A DNA stretch of 64,000 nt, from NCBI RefSeq assembly GCF_004216475.1, contig NZ_CP022304.1, forward strand, positions 1-64,000, read 5' to 3'. The notes under the pieces were generated by a model that was given only the letters and a program-made list of their open reading frames with translations, searched no databases and had not been told where the DNA came from. Below are positions 54,455 to 63,166 of the stretch, piece after piece; positions within the stretch are counted from its first letter, which is position 1, and each line of letters starts with the position of its first letter. The DNA is from Thalassococcus sp. S3. GTDB taxonomy: Bacteria > Pseudomonadota > Alphaproteobacteria > Rhodobacterales > Rhodobacteraceae. A program made the translations under genes and the position numbers.

Positions 54455-54580
54455 TGGGCACCTTGCCTTTTGGAGCTGGCAAAAATGCTCCAATACGCGG
54501 GCGTGAGGGGGTGTCTCTATTGCGTGACCTCACAGTCTATACTAAGTCTTCGGTAAACCGAGGTAGAAAGGGTTTTCACC

Positions 54581-54859
54581 ATGGATAAATTGATTGCATT
54601 CGTATCGGGGCTGACCCTGGCGACCGCGACCGCCGTTGCGGCCGTGGCAGAGCAGCCTCTTCCCCTGAACAACACCGTGTCGACACAGAACGTCACACAG
54701 GACGATGACGAAACGGCAGGTCTTCTGCTGGGCGGCAACGAACTTGCCCCTGGTGTGGTTGCTGGCGCTGTTGCCGGCATCCTGGCCATCGCGCTGATCG
54801 CATCGGACGACGACGATCCGTCGACCACCACAACCACGACCACGACGACCACTCGTTAA
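54581..54859 (+). CDS. YjbE-like small exported protein with a poly-threonine tail
   Basis: 92 residues: signal peptide (MDKLIAFVSGLTLATATAVAAVA), a low-complexity acidic segment (QNVTQDDDETAG), a hydrophobic Gly/Ala helix (PGVVAGAVAGILAIALIAS), then DDDD, PS and a run of ten threonines ending in Arg. The architecture (short exported protein, Thr-run C terminus, next to yjbF and yjbH) recalls E. coli YjbE. It lacks sequence conservation beyond that. A strong terminator follows at 54888. Confidence 0.7.
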   Translation: MDKLIAFVSGLTLATATAVAAVAEQPLPLNNTVSTQNVTQDDDETAGLLLGGNELAPGVVAGAVAGILAIALIASDDDDPSTTTTTTTTTTR

Positions 54860-54887
54860 TCGGTCAACATCGGTTGGAGAAGTTTTG

Positions 54888-54911
54888 GCGGGCCTGAAAA
54901 GGCCCGCTTTT
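54888..54911 (+). terminator. Intrinsic terminator after the yjbE-like gene
   Basis: GCGGGCC / GGCCCGC stem (7 bp) with a TGAAAA loop, followed by TTTT. It marks the end of the polysaccharide block; the kdgK stop lies 13 bp further on the opposite strand, so it may act in both directions. Confidence 0.85.
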
Positions 54912-54923
54912 CGTATTTGGATG

Positions 54924-55799
54924 TTACCTCGGCAGGATCGCGCCGCGATGCTGGACGACCTGCAGGGCACATTGATGGGCGGCGACCAAAGCCTGGGCCT
55001 GATCCTGGCCAACCAAGTGTTGTGCGAGATAGGCGCCGTTAAAGCTGTCTCCGGCTGCTGTGGTATCGACCACTTTTGGCGCAGCGCCATAACTTTGATC
55101 GACCACCGCCCCCAGAGAGACCGGGCCGCGTGCACCTTGCTTGACCGCGCCAAGACATCCCATTGATTTGAACCGGGCGATCACCTGCTCGGCGCTCTCC
55201 CCAAAAAGCGCCATCTCATCATCGACGGAGGGCAGTGCAATTTTGGCCCTGTCAAAGAAAGCAGACATCGTCTCCCGAGCGACCTCGCGGCTCTCCCAAA
55301 GGGCGGGGCGGTAGTTGCTGTCAAAGGCAAAGGGCTGACCGGTCTCTACAAGGTGATCCAGCAAACCGGCACGGATCACCGGCGGCAGAATGGCGAGGCT
55401 GATGCCCGAAAGATAGACGAGGTCATAACCGACAAGGCCGGAGAAATCCGGCCCGTCCGGACCCTGAAAAAGCCGCCTTGCCGCGGACGACCCTCGCCAA
55501 TACGAAAACGAGCGTTCGCCTGTCTCGGATGTCGAAATCGCATAGAGGCCCGGCATCGCTCCCGTCTCGACCTCGATCCGGTCAGTCCCGATACCTTCTG
55601 TTGCGATGGCCTCTCTGATCCGATCGGAAAAAGCGTCAGAACCCAGCCGAGTGATGTAATCCACTTCAAGATCAGGTGCGGCGCGTTTGAGATAGATCGC
55701 GGTGTTGAGGGTATCGCCCGCCACGCCGACATGGGCCAAATTGGCCTCGGCCATCGACAGTTCGATCATCGCTTCTCCGATGGACGCAACGCGGGTCAT
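54924..55799 (-). CDS. kdgK: 2-keto-3-deoxygluconate kinase (PfkB family)
   Basis: 291-residue ribokinase-family sugar kinase: VASIGEAMIELSM, VGVAGDTLNTAIYLKRA (sugar-binding GD region), and the catalytic VDTTAAGDSFNGAYLAQHLVG (anion hole GAGD variant with catalytic Asp, about 245-265). The set fits KDG kinase, which phosphorylates 2-keto-3-deoxygluconate for KDPG aldolase. Divergent from the LacI-type regulator with an operator at 55850. Confidence 0.85.
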   Translation of the reverse strand: MTRVASIGEAMIELSMAEANLAHVGVAGDTLNTAIYLKRAAPDLEVDYITRLGSDAFSDRIREAIATEGIGTDRIEVETGAMPGLYAISTSETGERSFSYWRGSSAARRLFQGPDGPDFSGLVGYDLVYLSGISLAILPPVIRAGLLDHLVETGQPFAFDSNYRPALWESREVARETMSAFFDRAKIALPSVDDEMALFGESAEQVIARFKSMGCLGAVKQGARGPVSLGAVVDQSYGAAPKVVDTTAAGDSFNGAYLAQHLVGQDQAQALVAAHQCALQVVQHRGAILPR

Positions 55800-55849
55800 T
55801 CCGATAAGGCCTCTTCCGATCCTGGCTGAAGATATCCACGTGATAGCCT

Positions 55850-55863
55850 TGTTATCGGTAACA
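55850..55863. promoter_or_regulatory. LacI-type operator upstream of kdgK
   Basis: TGTTATCGGTAACA, a near-perfect palindrome around central CG, 50 bp before the kdgK start. It matches the core of the two operators before the ABC transporter (57059, 57080). GntR/KdgR-subfamily LacI regulators use such TGTTACCGGTAACA sites. Confidence 0.78.
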
Positions 55864-55975
55864 ATTCAAGACAGGATAAATGATGTGCGTTCTGCTTTAA
55901 CGTGCCTGACCCACTTGAGCCGGTTGGCGGCGCTTTGCATTTTTTGACCTATCACACTCGGAGTAAGACGGCCCT

Positions 55976-57016
55976 TTGTCAAAGCAAGCGAAACCAGGAT
56001 CGCCCGTGACCATGCGTGATGTCGCCCGCGAAGCGGGCGTGTCGCGGATGACGGTCTCGCGAGCCTTGCGTGCGGACAGCCCCGTATCGCAGGAAACGCG
56101 GGAGCGCATCCTCAAGGTCGTGCGCGAGATGAATTACGTCCCGGATCAAATGGCCGGAAGCCTGTCGACCAAAAGATCGGGCTTTGTCGCGGCATTGGTG
56201 CCGTCGCTCAACAACCTGCATTTTGCCGAGACCATTCAGGCACTGACCGAGGAGTTGGAGGAGATCGGCCAACAGATCCTTTTGGGCCACACGGATTACT
56301 CCATGGAACGCGAGGAACAGCTTGTCGAGGCGATGTTGCGCCGACGCCCCGAGGCGCTGGTCTTGTCTTATGACGGGCATTCGGACCGCAGCGTCGAATT
56401 GCTGACCAAGGCCCGGATCCCGGTGATCGAGCTGTGGGAGAGGCCGCCGCGTCCCATCGGACATACGATTGGCTTTTCAAACCGGGAGGCCGCCCGGCAA
56501 ATGGCCGAAGCGCTGATCGCTCTGGGATATAGCAACATCGCGTTTCTGGGCGAGGATGAGGATGACTGGACCCGCGGCGCGGCAAGGCGCGCGGGCTTTG
56601 TCGACGCAATGCAAGCCGCCGGATTGTCCACCGAACGGATCTTCAAGCACGGCAAACCGCCGATTTCGATCCAGGATGGCGCAGCGGTCGGTCCTGTCAT
56701 ACTCGAGCGGTTTCCCGAGACAGACTGCATCTTCTGCGTCTCGGATGCGTCCGCCTTTGGGGTGCAATCGTCTTTGATTGCGCAGGGCCTTTCGGTGCCG
56801 GATGACATCGGGATCGCAGGCTTTGGCAACTTCGAAGTGTCGCGATTCGCATCGCCCGATATCACCACGGTCGAGGTCGATTCGCGCGGTATCGGCCAGA
56901 CCGCCGGGCAACTGATCGGAGAGCTTCTGGCGCTTGATGACGACGCCCCGGTGATTCCACGTCATCTGAGCGTTGACACCCGCCTGAGCTTTCGCGGCAG
57001 TACAAAAAAGTCCTAA
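55976..57016 (+). CDS. LacI-family transcriptional regulator (GntR/gluconate subgroup-like)
   Basis: 346 residues. HTH TMRDVAREAGVSRMTVSRALRADSPVSQETRERIL and hinge helix (about 12-65), then a periplasmic-binding-protein-like sensor domain (GFVAALVPSLNNLHFAETIQALTEELEEIGQQILLGHTDYSMEREEQLVEAMLRRRPEALVLS). Probable ligand: a gluconate-type sugar acid. Start is a TTG at 55976 with GGAGTAAG upstream; an ATG at 56012 would truncate the HTH and is less likely. Sits between its two presumed target operators. Confidence 0.9.
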   Translation: MSKQAKPGSPVTMRDVAREAGVSRMTVSRALRADSPVSQETRERILKVVREMNYVPDQMAGSLSTKRSGFVAALVPSLNNLHFAETIQALTEELEEIGQQILLGHTDYSMEREEQLVEAMLRRRPEALVLSYDGHSDRSVELLTKARIPVIELWERPPRPIGHTIGFSNREAARQMAEALIALGYSNIAFLGEDEDDWTRGAARRAGFVDAMQAAGLSTERIFKHGKPPISIQDGAAVGPVILERFPETDCIFCVSDASAFGVQSSLIAQGLSVPDDIGIAGFGNFEVSRFASPDITTVEVDSRGIGQTAGQLIGELLALDDDAPVIPRHLSVDTRLSFRGSTKKS

Positions 57017-57058
57017 GCTGCTGAAATCTATGGGGGTCGAAAGTGTTGCACTCTAATG

Positions 57059-57093
57059 TGTTACCGGTCACAATAAGTCTGTGACCGGTAACA
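57059..57093. promoter_or_regulatory. Tandem LacI-type operators before the ABC sugar operon
   Basis: TGTTACCGGTCACA at 57059-57072 and TGTGACCGGTAACA at 57080-57093; the two are reverse complements of one another. Centres are 21 bp apart, two helical turns, suiting cooperative binding by the neighbouring regulator. They lie 40 bp upstream of the ATPase gene. Confidence 0.85.
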
Positions 57094-57132
57094 AATGAAC
57101 CTGTCACGCGATGAGGGGGGTGCGGCGCGACA

Positions 57133-58236
57133 ATGCCAAGGATTCAACTGGACGACCTGACCAAGAGCTACGGCAATCTTGAAGTCCTGCACGGCATCGA
57201 CCTGGAGATGGAAGACAACGAGTTCACCGTGCTTGTCGGGCCCTCCGGATGCGGCAAGTCCACGACGTTGCGTATGATCGCCGGGCTGGAAAGCGTATCG
57301 AGCGGCGAGATCTACATCGACGGAAAGCCCGTCAGCCATCTTGAGCCGAAGGCCCGCGATCTGGCGATGGTGTTTCAGGATTACGCGCTTTACCCGCACA
57401 TGGACGTCGCACGGAACATGTCGTTTGCCCTGCGGCTGCAAAAGCGCCCGAAGGCCGAGATCGCCAAGAAGGTCAAAGAGGTGGCCGAGATCCTTGGCCT
57501 GACCGAATATCTGCACCGCAAACCAGCCGAGCTTTCCGGCGGGCAACGCCAGCGGGTGGCGATGGGTCGGGCCCTGACGCGCGACAGCGCGACCTTCCTG
57601 TTTGACGAGCCCCTGTCGAACCTCGATGCCAAACTGCGCGGCCAGATGCGGGCCGAACTGGCGCTGATGCGGCAGCGCGTGCAGAAAAACATGATCTACG
57701 TGACGCATGACCAGATCGAGGCGATGACCCTCGCGGATCGCATCGTGGTGATGCATGGCGGTTACATCCAGCAGCAGGGCACGCCTGAGGACCTGTTCAA
57801 ACGGCCGGTGAACAAGTTCGTCGCTGGCTTTCTGGGGTCCCCGCCGATGAACTTTCTGAATGCCAGCATCGCCGAGAAAAAGGGCGGCACCTGGGTCTCC
57901 GGTGCGGGGTTTGATCTGAGGCTGGACGATGCGCACGCGGCCGCCGCGCGCACCTATGGCGCGGGCGAGGTGCTGTTGGGGCTCAGGCCTTCGGATCTGA
58001 CCTACAGCCCGGACGCATCGCCCGAGACGTCGCTGAACCTCAAAGTGATCGTGTCGGAATATATCGGCGCGCAATCTGTGCTGCTGTGTGATTGCGGCGG
58101 CCAAAGCGTGATGGTCGAGCTGAAATCCGACACGCCGATCGCGCTTGGCGAGACCCTGACATTCGCGGTGAACCCGGAGGGCGTTCACCTTTTTGACCGG
58201 AAAACAGAGGCCGCGATCCAGCGGCCCAATCACTGA
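57133..58236 (+). CDS. ABC sugar transporter ATPase (UgpC/MalK type)
   Basis: 367-residue ATPase. Walker A GPSGCGKST (about 37-45), signature [15 protein letters not shown] (about 134), Walker B FLFDEPLSNLDAKLR, switch His in YVTHDQIEAMT, and a C-terminal regulatory OB (TOBE) domain. First gene of ABC-SBP-permease-permease; regulated by the operators above. Confidence 0.94.
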   Translation: MPRIQLDDLTKSYGNLEVLHGIDLEMEDNEFTVLVGPSGCGKSTTLRMIAGLESVSSGEIYIDGKPVSHLEPKARDLAMVFQDYALYPHMDVARNMSFALRLQKRPKAEIAKKVKEVAEILGLTEYLHRKPAELSGGQRQRVAMGRALTRDSATFLFDEPLSNLDAKLRGQMRAELALMRQRVQKNMIYVTHDQIEAMTLADRIVVMHGGYIQQQGTPEDLFKRPVNKFVAGFLGSPPMNFLNASIAEKKGGTWVSGAGFDLRLDDAHAAAARTYGAGEVLLGLRPSDLTYSPDASPETSLNLKVIVSEYIGAQSVLLCDCGGQSVMVELKSDTPIALGETLTFAVNPEGVHLFDRKTEAAIQRPNH

Positions 58237-58252
58237 CTTATGGGAGGATCCA

Positions 58253-59581
58253 ATGAATAAGTCGTTCAAAGCAACCTGTGCCGGGCTTGCCCTTTCGGCG
58301 CTGATGGCAGGCGGGGCGCTGGCAAACCCGTACGAGGAATATGCGGGCACGACCCTGATCGTGAACTTCCCCGCGCATCCGCATTACAACGCGGCCATCA
58401 AGGTGCTGCCGGAATTCACCAAGCAGACCGGGATCGAGGTTGAGGTGGACCAGCTTCCCTACCTCAAGATGCGCGAACGCCAGACGCTTGAGCTGGCGCA
58501 GGAGGAAGGCGAATACGACCTGATCTCTTACGTGGTTTTCTCGAAAGCGGATTATGTCTTTGCCGACCAGCTTGAGAACCTCGCCAAGTATTTCATGAAC
58601 CCAAAGCTGGCCGATCCGAATTATGACGCCGGCGATCTGATTGATGGCTACGTGGAAAACATCGGCGTCGCAGGCGGTTTCAAAGGCTATCTGCCGGGAC
58701 CGACAGGATCGCTCTTCGGCATCCCGTTCGGATCGGAGACATCCGTTCTGGCCTACCGGAAAGACATCTTTGAAAAGCACGACATCCCGGCGCCCGAGAC
58801 CTATGATCAATTGCTGGATGCGGCGTGCAAGATCCCCGAAGTTGAGCCGGGAATGGGCGGCATGGCCTCCCGCGCCGCGTCGGGCCACCAGGCCAGCCAC
58901 GCGTTCCTGCTGCATCTCGCACCGCTTGGCGGGCGTGTCTTCGACGATCAGTGGAACCCGATCATCAACAACGATGCAGGCGTGCAAGCCGCCAACGCGT
59001 TGAAAACCATCGTCGATTGCGGACCCGAAGGCGCGATGAGCTTTGGACCGGCAGAGGCTGCGAATGCCTTCGCCAACGGCGACGCGGCGATGTTCCTCGA
59101 TTCAATTGCCTTCATGCCCGGCTTTGAAAATCCGGAACGGTCGAAAGTGGTCGGCAAGGTCGGATACGCGATGCATCCCAAAGGCGTGCGCCGCGGATCA
59201 CAAACCGGCGGGTTCGGGATCGCCATTCCCAAGAATGCCGAAAACAAAGAGGCCGCCTTTCTTCTGATGCAATGGCTGACCTCGAAAGAGGGCGATCTGA
59301 TGGTGGCGATGCAGGGTGGAAACCCCTCCCGCTTTTCGACCTATCAGAATGCAGAGCTGAACGAGAAATATCCGTTCTCGGCCACGTTCGGCGAAGCGCT
59401 GAAATACGCCGATCCCGACTGGCGTCCGATCATCCCCGTTTGGGGCAAGATCAACGCCGATATCGGCACGACCATGTCCAAGGTGCTCACCGAAGACCTT
59501 GATATTCAGGATGCATTGAACGGCGTCGCCGAACGGACACAGGCCGTCATGGAGGAGGCCGGGTACTACACCTGGAAGTAA
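58253..59581 (+). CDS. ABC transporter extracellular solute-binding protein
   Basis: 442-residue family 1 sugar-binding protein with an N-terminal signal peptide (TCAGLALSALMAGGALA). Regions TLIVNFPAHPHYNAAIKVLPEFTKQTGIEVEVDQLPY and PFGSETSVLAYRKDIFEKHDIPAPETYDQLLDAACK fit UgpB/MalE-like folds. Periplasmic capture of a sugar or sugar-acid derivative. GGGAGG lies upstream of the ATG at 58253; the earlier in-frame start at 58193 overlaps the ATPase gene. Confidence 0.93.
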   Translation: MNKSFKATCAGLALSALMAGGALANPYEEYAGTTLIVNFPAHPHYNAAIKVLPEFTKQTGIEVEVDQLPYLKMRERQTLELAQEEGEYDLISYVVFSKADYVFADQLENLAKYFMNPKLADPNYDAGDLIDGYVENIGVAGGFKGYLPGPTGSLFGIPFGSETSVLAYRKDIFEKHDIPAPETYDQLLDAACKIPEVEPGMGGMASRAASGHQASHAFLLHLAPLGGRVFDDQWNPIINNDAGVQAANALKTIVDCGPEGAMSFGPAEAANAFANGDAAMFLDSIAFMPGFENPERSKVVGKVGYAMHPKGVRRGSQTGGFGIAIPKNAENKEAAFLLMQWLTSKEGDLMVAMQGGNPSRFSTYQNAELNEKYPFSATFGEALKYADPDWRPIIPVWGKINADIGTTMSKVLTEDLDIQDALNGVAERTQAVMEEAGYYTWK

Positions 59582-59660
59582 TCCTCTCCAAATCCGGGGG
59601 CGCATATGCATGCCCCCCGGGTAACGACAAACGTTCCCCGTCAGACAAGGACGCCCGATC

Positions 59661-60623
59661 ATGGCCGACACAGCCATCGGCACAGCTACGGACAGCAGAA
59701 AGGCCGCCCGCCGACGCAACCAGATTGCAAACCGGCTGACGCCTTACATGTTCTTGGCACCTGCCGCGATTATCATGGCGATCGCGCTGCTTTATCCGCT
59801 GGGCTATATGGTCTGGGGCAGCTTTCGCGACTGGAACCCCAGCCAGACCATCGGCGAGGCGGAGTTTGTCGGACTGCGCAACTACATCTTTCTGTGGAAC
59901 GATCCGAACTTCCGGGAAAGCCTGGGCGTAACGCTGAAATTCGCGTTCTTCGTCGTCACCCTCGAGATGGTGATCGGCGTGGGCCTTGCGCTGCTTCTGG
60001 ATCGCAACATCCGCGGCATGTCGGTTTTACGCACGCTCTTCATTCTGCCGATGATGATCGCCCCTGTCGTCGTCGGTCTGATGTGGCGTTATATGTATCA
60101 TCCCACCTTGGGCACCTTTAACCAGTTTCTCGACAGCGTCGGATTACCCCGCGTCGATTGGCTAGGGGATCATGCCCTGATGTCGGTCATCATCGCCGAT
60201 ATCTGGCAGTGGACCCCGTTCATCTTCATCCTGACGCTGGCCGCGCTTCAATCCCTGCCGCGTTCGGCGCTGGAGGCGGCCCGGATTGACGGCGCGACGC
60301 CCTGGCAGCAGATCTGGCATATCAAGCTGCCTTTGATGATGCCGGTGCTCATCGTGACCTGCCTGCTGCGCCTGATCGACGCCTTCAAGGTGCTGGAGGT
60401 CATTCTGGTGATGACCGAAGGCGGTCCGGGCCTGTCCACCGAGATCCTGGCCCTTCGTATCTCGCGCACCGCGACGGAGTTCCGGGAACTGGGCGTTGCG
60501 GCGGCGATGTCGAACTATCTGCTGATGCTCCTGATGCTGCTGACACTCGCCATGTTCGCCTACACCCGCATCCAGGAAATGCGCGCCGCGCGTCTGCGCG
60601 CGCAGATTGAGGAGGAGGGGTGA
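59661..60623 (+). CDS. ABC sugar transporter permease (UgpA/MalF type)
   Basis: 320-residue permease with six spans. N-terminal basic segment, LTPYMFLAPAAIIMAIALLYPLGYMVWGSF, and the EAA loop EAARIDGATPWQQIWHIKLPLMMPVL (about 215-240). It is coupled to the next permease by the TGATG overlap. Confidence 0.93.
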   Translation: MADTAIGTATDSRKAARRRNQIANRLTPYMFLAPAAIIMAIALLYPLGYMVWGSFRDWNPSQTIGEAEFVGLRNYIFLWNDPNFRESLGVTLKFAFFVVTLEMVIGVGLALLLDRNIRGMSVLRTLFILPMMIAPVVVGLMWRYMYHPTLGTFNQFLDSVGLPRVDWLGDHALMSVIIADIWQWTPFIFILTLAALQSLPRSALEAARIDGATPWQQIWHIKLPLMMPVLIVTCLLRLIDAFKVLEVILVMTEGGPGLSTEILALRISRTATEFRELGVAAAMSNYLLMLLMLLTLAMFAYTRIQEMRAARLRAQIEEEG

Positions 60624-61558
60624 TGGCGCAGACCTACGAGAAACAGAACCCCGCGTTCTTCGTCCTTCTTGCCGTCCTGATCTTCATGGCGGTGGGGCCC
60701 ATCGCGCTGATGCTGATCAACTCGTTCAAGCTGGATGTGGATATCATTTCCGGATCGACCGGCCTTCTGTTCCTGCCGACGATCCAGAATTACGAAACAG
60801 CGCTCTGTGATGTTCTGCCTTACGAGTTGGACCATCTCGACTTCTGCGCGGTGAAGTTTGGCGGGGCTTTCATCAACTCGCTGATCATCGCGCTGATCTC
60901 AACCGCTTTGACGCTGGTGATCGGATGTATGGCCGCCTATGCGCTGGTGCGGTTCAAGTTCATGGGGCGCGATACGGCCTCATTTACCACGCTGATGGTC
61001 CGGATGGTTCCGCCTGCGGTGCTTCTGGTGCCTGTTTTCGGTCTTTGGAACAATGAGTTCTGCATCGACAGGGACACCATGGTCGGTGAGTTGATCCGGG
61101 ACACGTTCGGCGGACGCGGGGATGTCTGCCTGGCGGGGACCCATTCGGGGATCATCCTGATCTATGTCGCGATGAACCTGCCCTTCGTGATCTGGATCCT
61201 GCAAAGCTTTATCGTTCAAGTGCCCCAACAGCTTGAGGAAGCGGCCCGGATGGACGGGGCAGGGCCGTTCCAGGTGTTCTTTCTGGTCGTCCTGCCCCTG
61301 ATCAAGCCGGGCCTTGCGGCGGCGGCGATCTTTACCTTCCGCGTGGCGTGGAACGAATACCTTCTGGCCTCGGCCCTGTCGGATCGCGACACCAAGACGG
61401 TGCCCATCCTGATCGTCAACAACATGTCCGAATTCAACGTCGAATGGGGTGTGATCATGGCAACCGGCATGTTGCTGGCAATCCCGCCCATCATTTTCAC
61501 GCTTTTGGCATCGCGGCAGATCATCACCGGGATGACGGCAGGTGCGGTCAAGGGCTGA
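60623..61558 (+). CDS. ABC sugar transporter permease (UgpE/MalG type)
   Basis: 311-residue permease with six spans and the EAA loop EEAARMDGAGPFQVFFLVVLPLIKPGL (about 212-238). It ends in a short cytoplasmic tail (RQIITGMTAGAVKG), typical of the MalG family. The ATG at 60623 overlaps the preceding stop. A periplasmic insertion with two or three cysteines (CDVLPYELDHLDFC; CIDRD; VCLAGT) is unusual for the family. Confidence 0.92.
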   Translation: MAQTYEKQNPAFFVLLAVLIFMAVGPIALMLINSFKLDVDIISGSTGLLFLPTIQNYETALCDVLPYELDHLDFCAVKFGGAFINSLIIALISTALTLVIGCMAAYALVRFKFMGRDTASFTTLMVRMVPPAVLLVPVFGLWNNEFCIDRDTMVGELIRDTFGGRGDVCLAGTHSGIILIYVAMNLPFVIWILQSFIVQVPQQLEEAARMDGAGPFQVFFLVVLPLIKPGLAAAAIFTFRVAWNEYLLASALSDRDTKTVPILIVNNMSEFNVEWGVIMATGMLLAIPPIIFTLLASRQIITGMTAGAVKG

Positions 61559-62286
61559 TGTGGGAGTGGCTGGCACATCCCATCGACACAGGCCGCGCCC
61601 ATGAGGTCGGGCTGGCCGTGTCCTGGCATGGCCGCGCGATGTTCATCGCCTGGGCGGGCCTGGCCCCACTGGCCATCCTTGTCGCCCGTTTTCTGAAGGT
61701 GCTTCCATGGCAGGATTGGCCCAGAGAGCTGGACAATCAATTCTGGTGGCGCAGTCACTGGATCGGGCAGGGCATGGTGTTTGTTCTGTCGATCCTCGGC
61801 CTTGTGCTGATCCTGTCGCATCAGGGCAGTGGCGCAGGGCTGCACGGGACGCTTGGATATCTGGTGATCGGCGGCGCATTGCTGCAAATCCTGCTTGGCC
61901 TGCTGCGCGGAACAAAGGGCGGGCCGACGGCTTTGGCACCGGATGGCTCGCCGCGTGGGGATCATTACGACATGACCCCGCGCCGCCGGATTTTTGAAGC
62001 GGTGCATAAGTCGCTGGGATATCTCGTTCTGATCACCGCCGCCGCGACGGTTCTGCACGGCATGTGGCTTGCAAATGCACCGCGCTGGATGTGGGGATGC
62101 ACGGTACTGCTTTGGCTGGCTTTCGCGGCGCTCTTTGTCTGGCTGCAACGCAGGGGCTGGGCGGTAGACACCTATCACGCGATCTGGGGCCCGGACCCGA
62201 TGCATCCCGGCAACCGTCCGGCGAAAGACAGGACAGGAGGACAGAATGTTCGGAGTGATCGAGGGAACCGGCTTCGAGGTCATTGA
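61558..62286 (+). CDS. Cytochrome b561-type membrane protein
   Basis: 242-residue integral protein with about five hydrophobic segments. Histidines at positions expected for b561-type haem ligands: SWHGRAMFIAWAGLAPLAILVARF, WRSHWIGQGMVFVLS, LHGTLGYLVIGGALLQI and VHKSLGYLVLITAAATVLHGMW. It follows the permease stop with TGATG overlap and its 3' end overlaps the SMP-30 gene by 41 bp, so it is part of the sugar-acid operon. It may pass electrons from a sugar dehydrogenase. Confidence 0.78.
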   Translation: MWEWLAHPIDTGRAHEVGLAVSWHGRAMFIAWAGLAPLAILVARFLKVLPWQDWPRELDNQFWWRSHWIGQGMVFVLSILGLVLILSHQGSGAGLHGTLGYLVIGGALLQILLGLLRGTKGGPTALAPDGSPRGDHYDMTPRRRIFEAVHKSLGYLVLITAAATVLHGMWLANAPRWMWGCTVLLWLAFAALFVWLQRRGWAVDTYHAIWGPDPMHPGNRPAKDRTGGQNVRSDRGNRLRGH

Positions 62287-63166
62287 CCCCGAATTCGACG
62301 ATTGCCTGATCGGCCATGCGCGGGTCGAGCGTCTTTGGACCGGGGCACGCTGGTCGGAGGGTCCGGCCTGGTTTCCAGCCGGTCGCTATCTGATCTGGTC
62401 GGATATTCCGAACAATCGCATGCTCCGCTGGGATGAGACGGATGGCTCTGTCTCTACCTTTCGGGCAGCGTCCAACAATTCCAACGGCAACACGGTCGAC
62501 CGGCAGGGGCGTCTGGTGACCTGCGAACATCTCACACGGCGGGTGACGCGCACCGAACATGATGGCTCGGTCACGGCGATTGCCGAACACTTCGAGGGCA
62601 AGCGCCTGAATTCGCCCAATGATGTCGTCGTCAAATCCGATGGATCCATCTGGTTTACCGATCCATCCTACGGGATCATGATGGATTACGAAGGCGAGCG
62701 CGCGGAAAGCGAAATCGGCGCCTGTCACGTCTACCGCCTGGATCCGGAGACCAGCGTCGTAACAGCCATGGCGCAGGATTACGTCAAACCCAACGGCCTT
62801 GCCTTCTCACCAGACGAAAGCCTGCTTTACATCGCGGATACCGGCGGCACGCATCTTTCCGGAGGTCCCGCCCATATCCGGCGCCATCGCGTGGCATCTG
62901 ATGGCAGCCTCTCCGGGGGGGACGTGATCGCGGATTGCACAAACGGTTTCTTCGACGGGTTCCGGCTGGATCAGGCCGGACGCATCTGGACGTCTGCCGC
63001 TGACGGCGTGCATTGCCTGACCGCCGAGGGTCGGCTGATCGGCAAGATCCACATCCCCGAAATCGTGGCCAATGTCTGCTTTGGCGGGCCAAAGCTGAAC
63101 CGTCTCTTTATCTGCGGAACGACCTCTCTCTATTCGGTTTTCCTGAATGTGAACGGGGCGCGGTGA
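62246..63166 (+). CDS. SMP-30/gluconolactonase-family lactonase
   Basis: 306-residue six-bladed beta-propeller. Metal site residues: ARWSEGPAWFPAGRYLIWSDIPNNRMLRWDE (Glu near the N terminus), RLNSPNDVVVKSDGSIWFTDPSYGI (Asn and Asp), KPNGLAFSPDESLLYIADTGG and NGFFDGFRLDQAGRIWTSAADGVH. Hydrolyses sugar lactones to aldonic acids. GGAGGAC lies upstream of the ATG. It overlaps the preceding gene by 41 bp and the next gene by one base (TGATG). Confidence 0.92.
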   Translation: MFGVIEGTGFEVIDPEFDDCLIGHARVERLWTGARWSEGPAWFPAGRYLIWSDIPNNRMLRWDETDGSVSTFRAASNNSNGNTVDRQGRLVTCEHLTRRVTRTEHDGSVTAIAEHFEGKRLNSPNDVVVKSDGSIWFTDPSYGIMMDYEGERAESEIGACHVYRLDPETSVVTAMAQDYVKPNGLAFSPDESLLYIADTGGTHLSGGPAHIRRHRVASDGSLSGGDVIADCTNGFFDGFRLDQAGRIWTSAADGVHCLTAEGRLIGKIHIPEIVANVCFGGPKLNRLFICGTTSLYSVFLNVNGAR

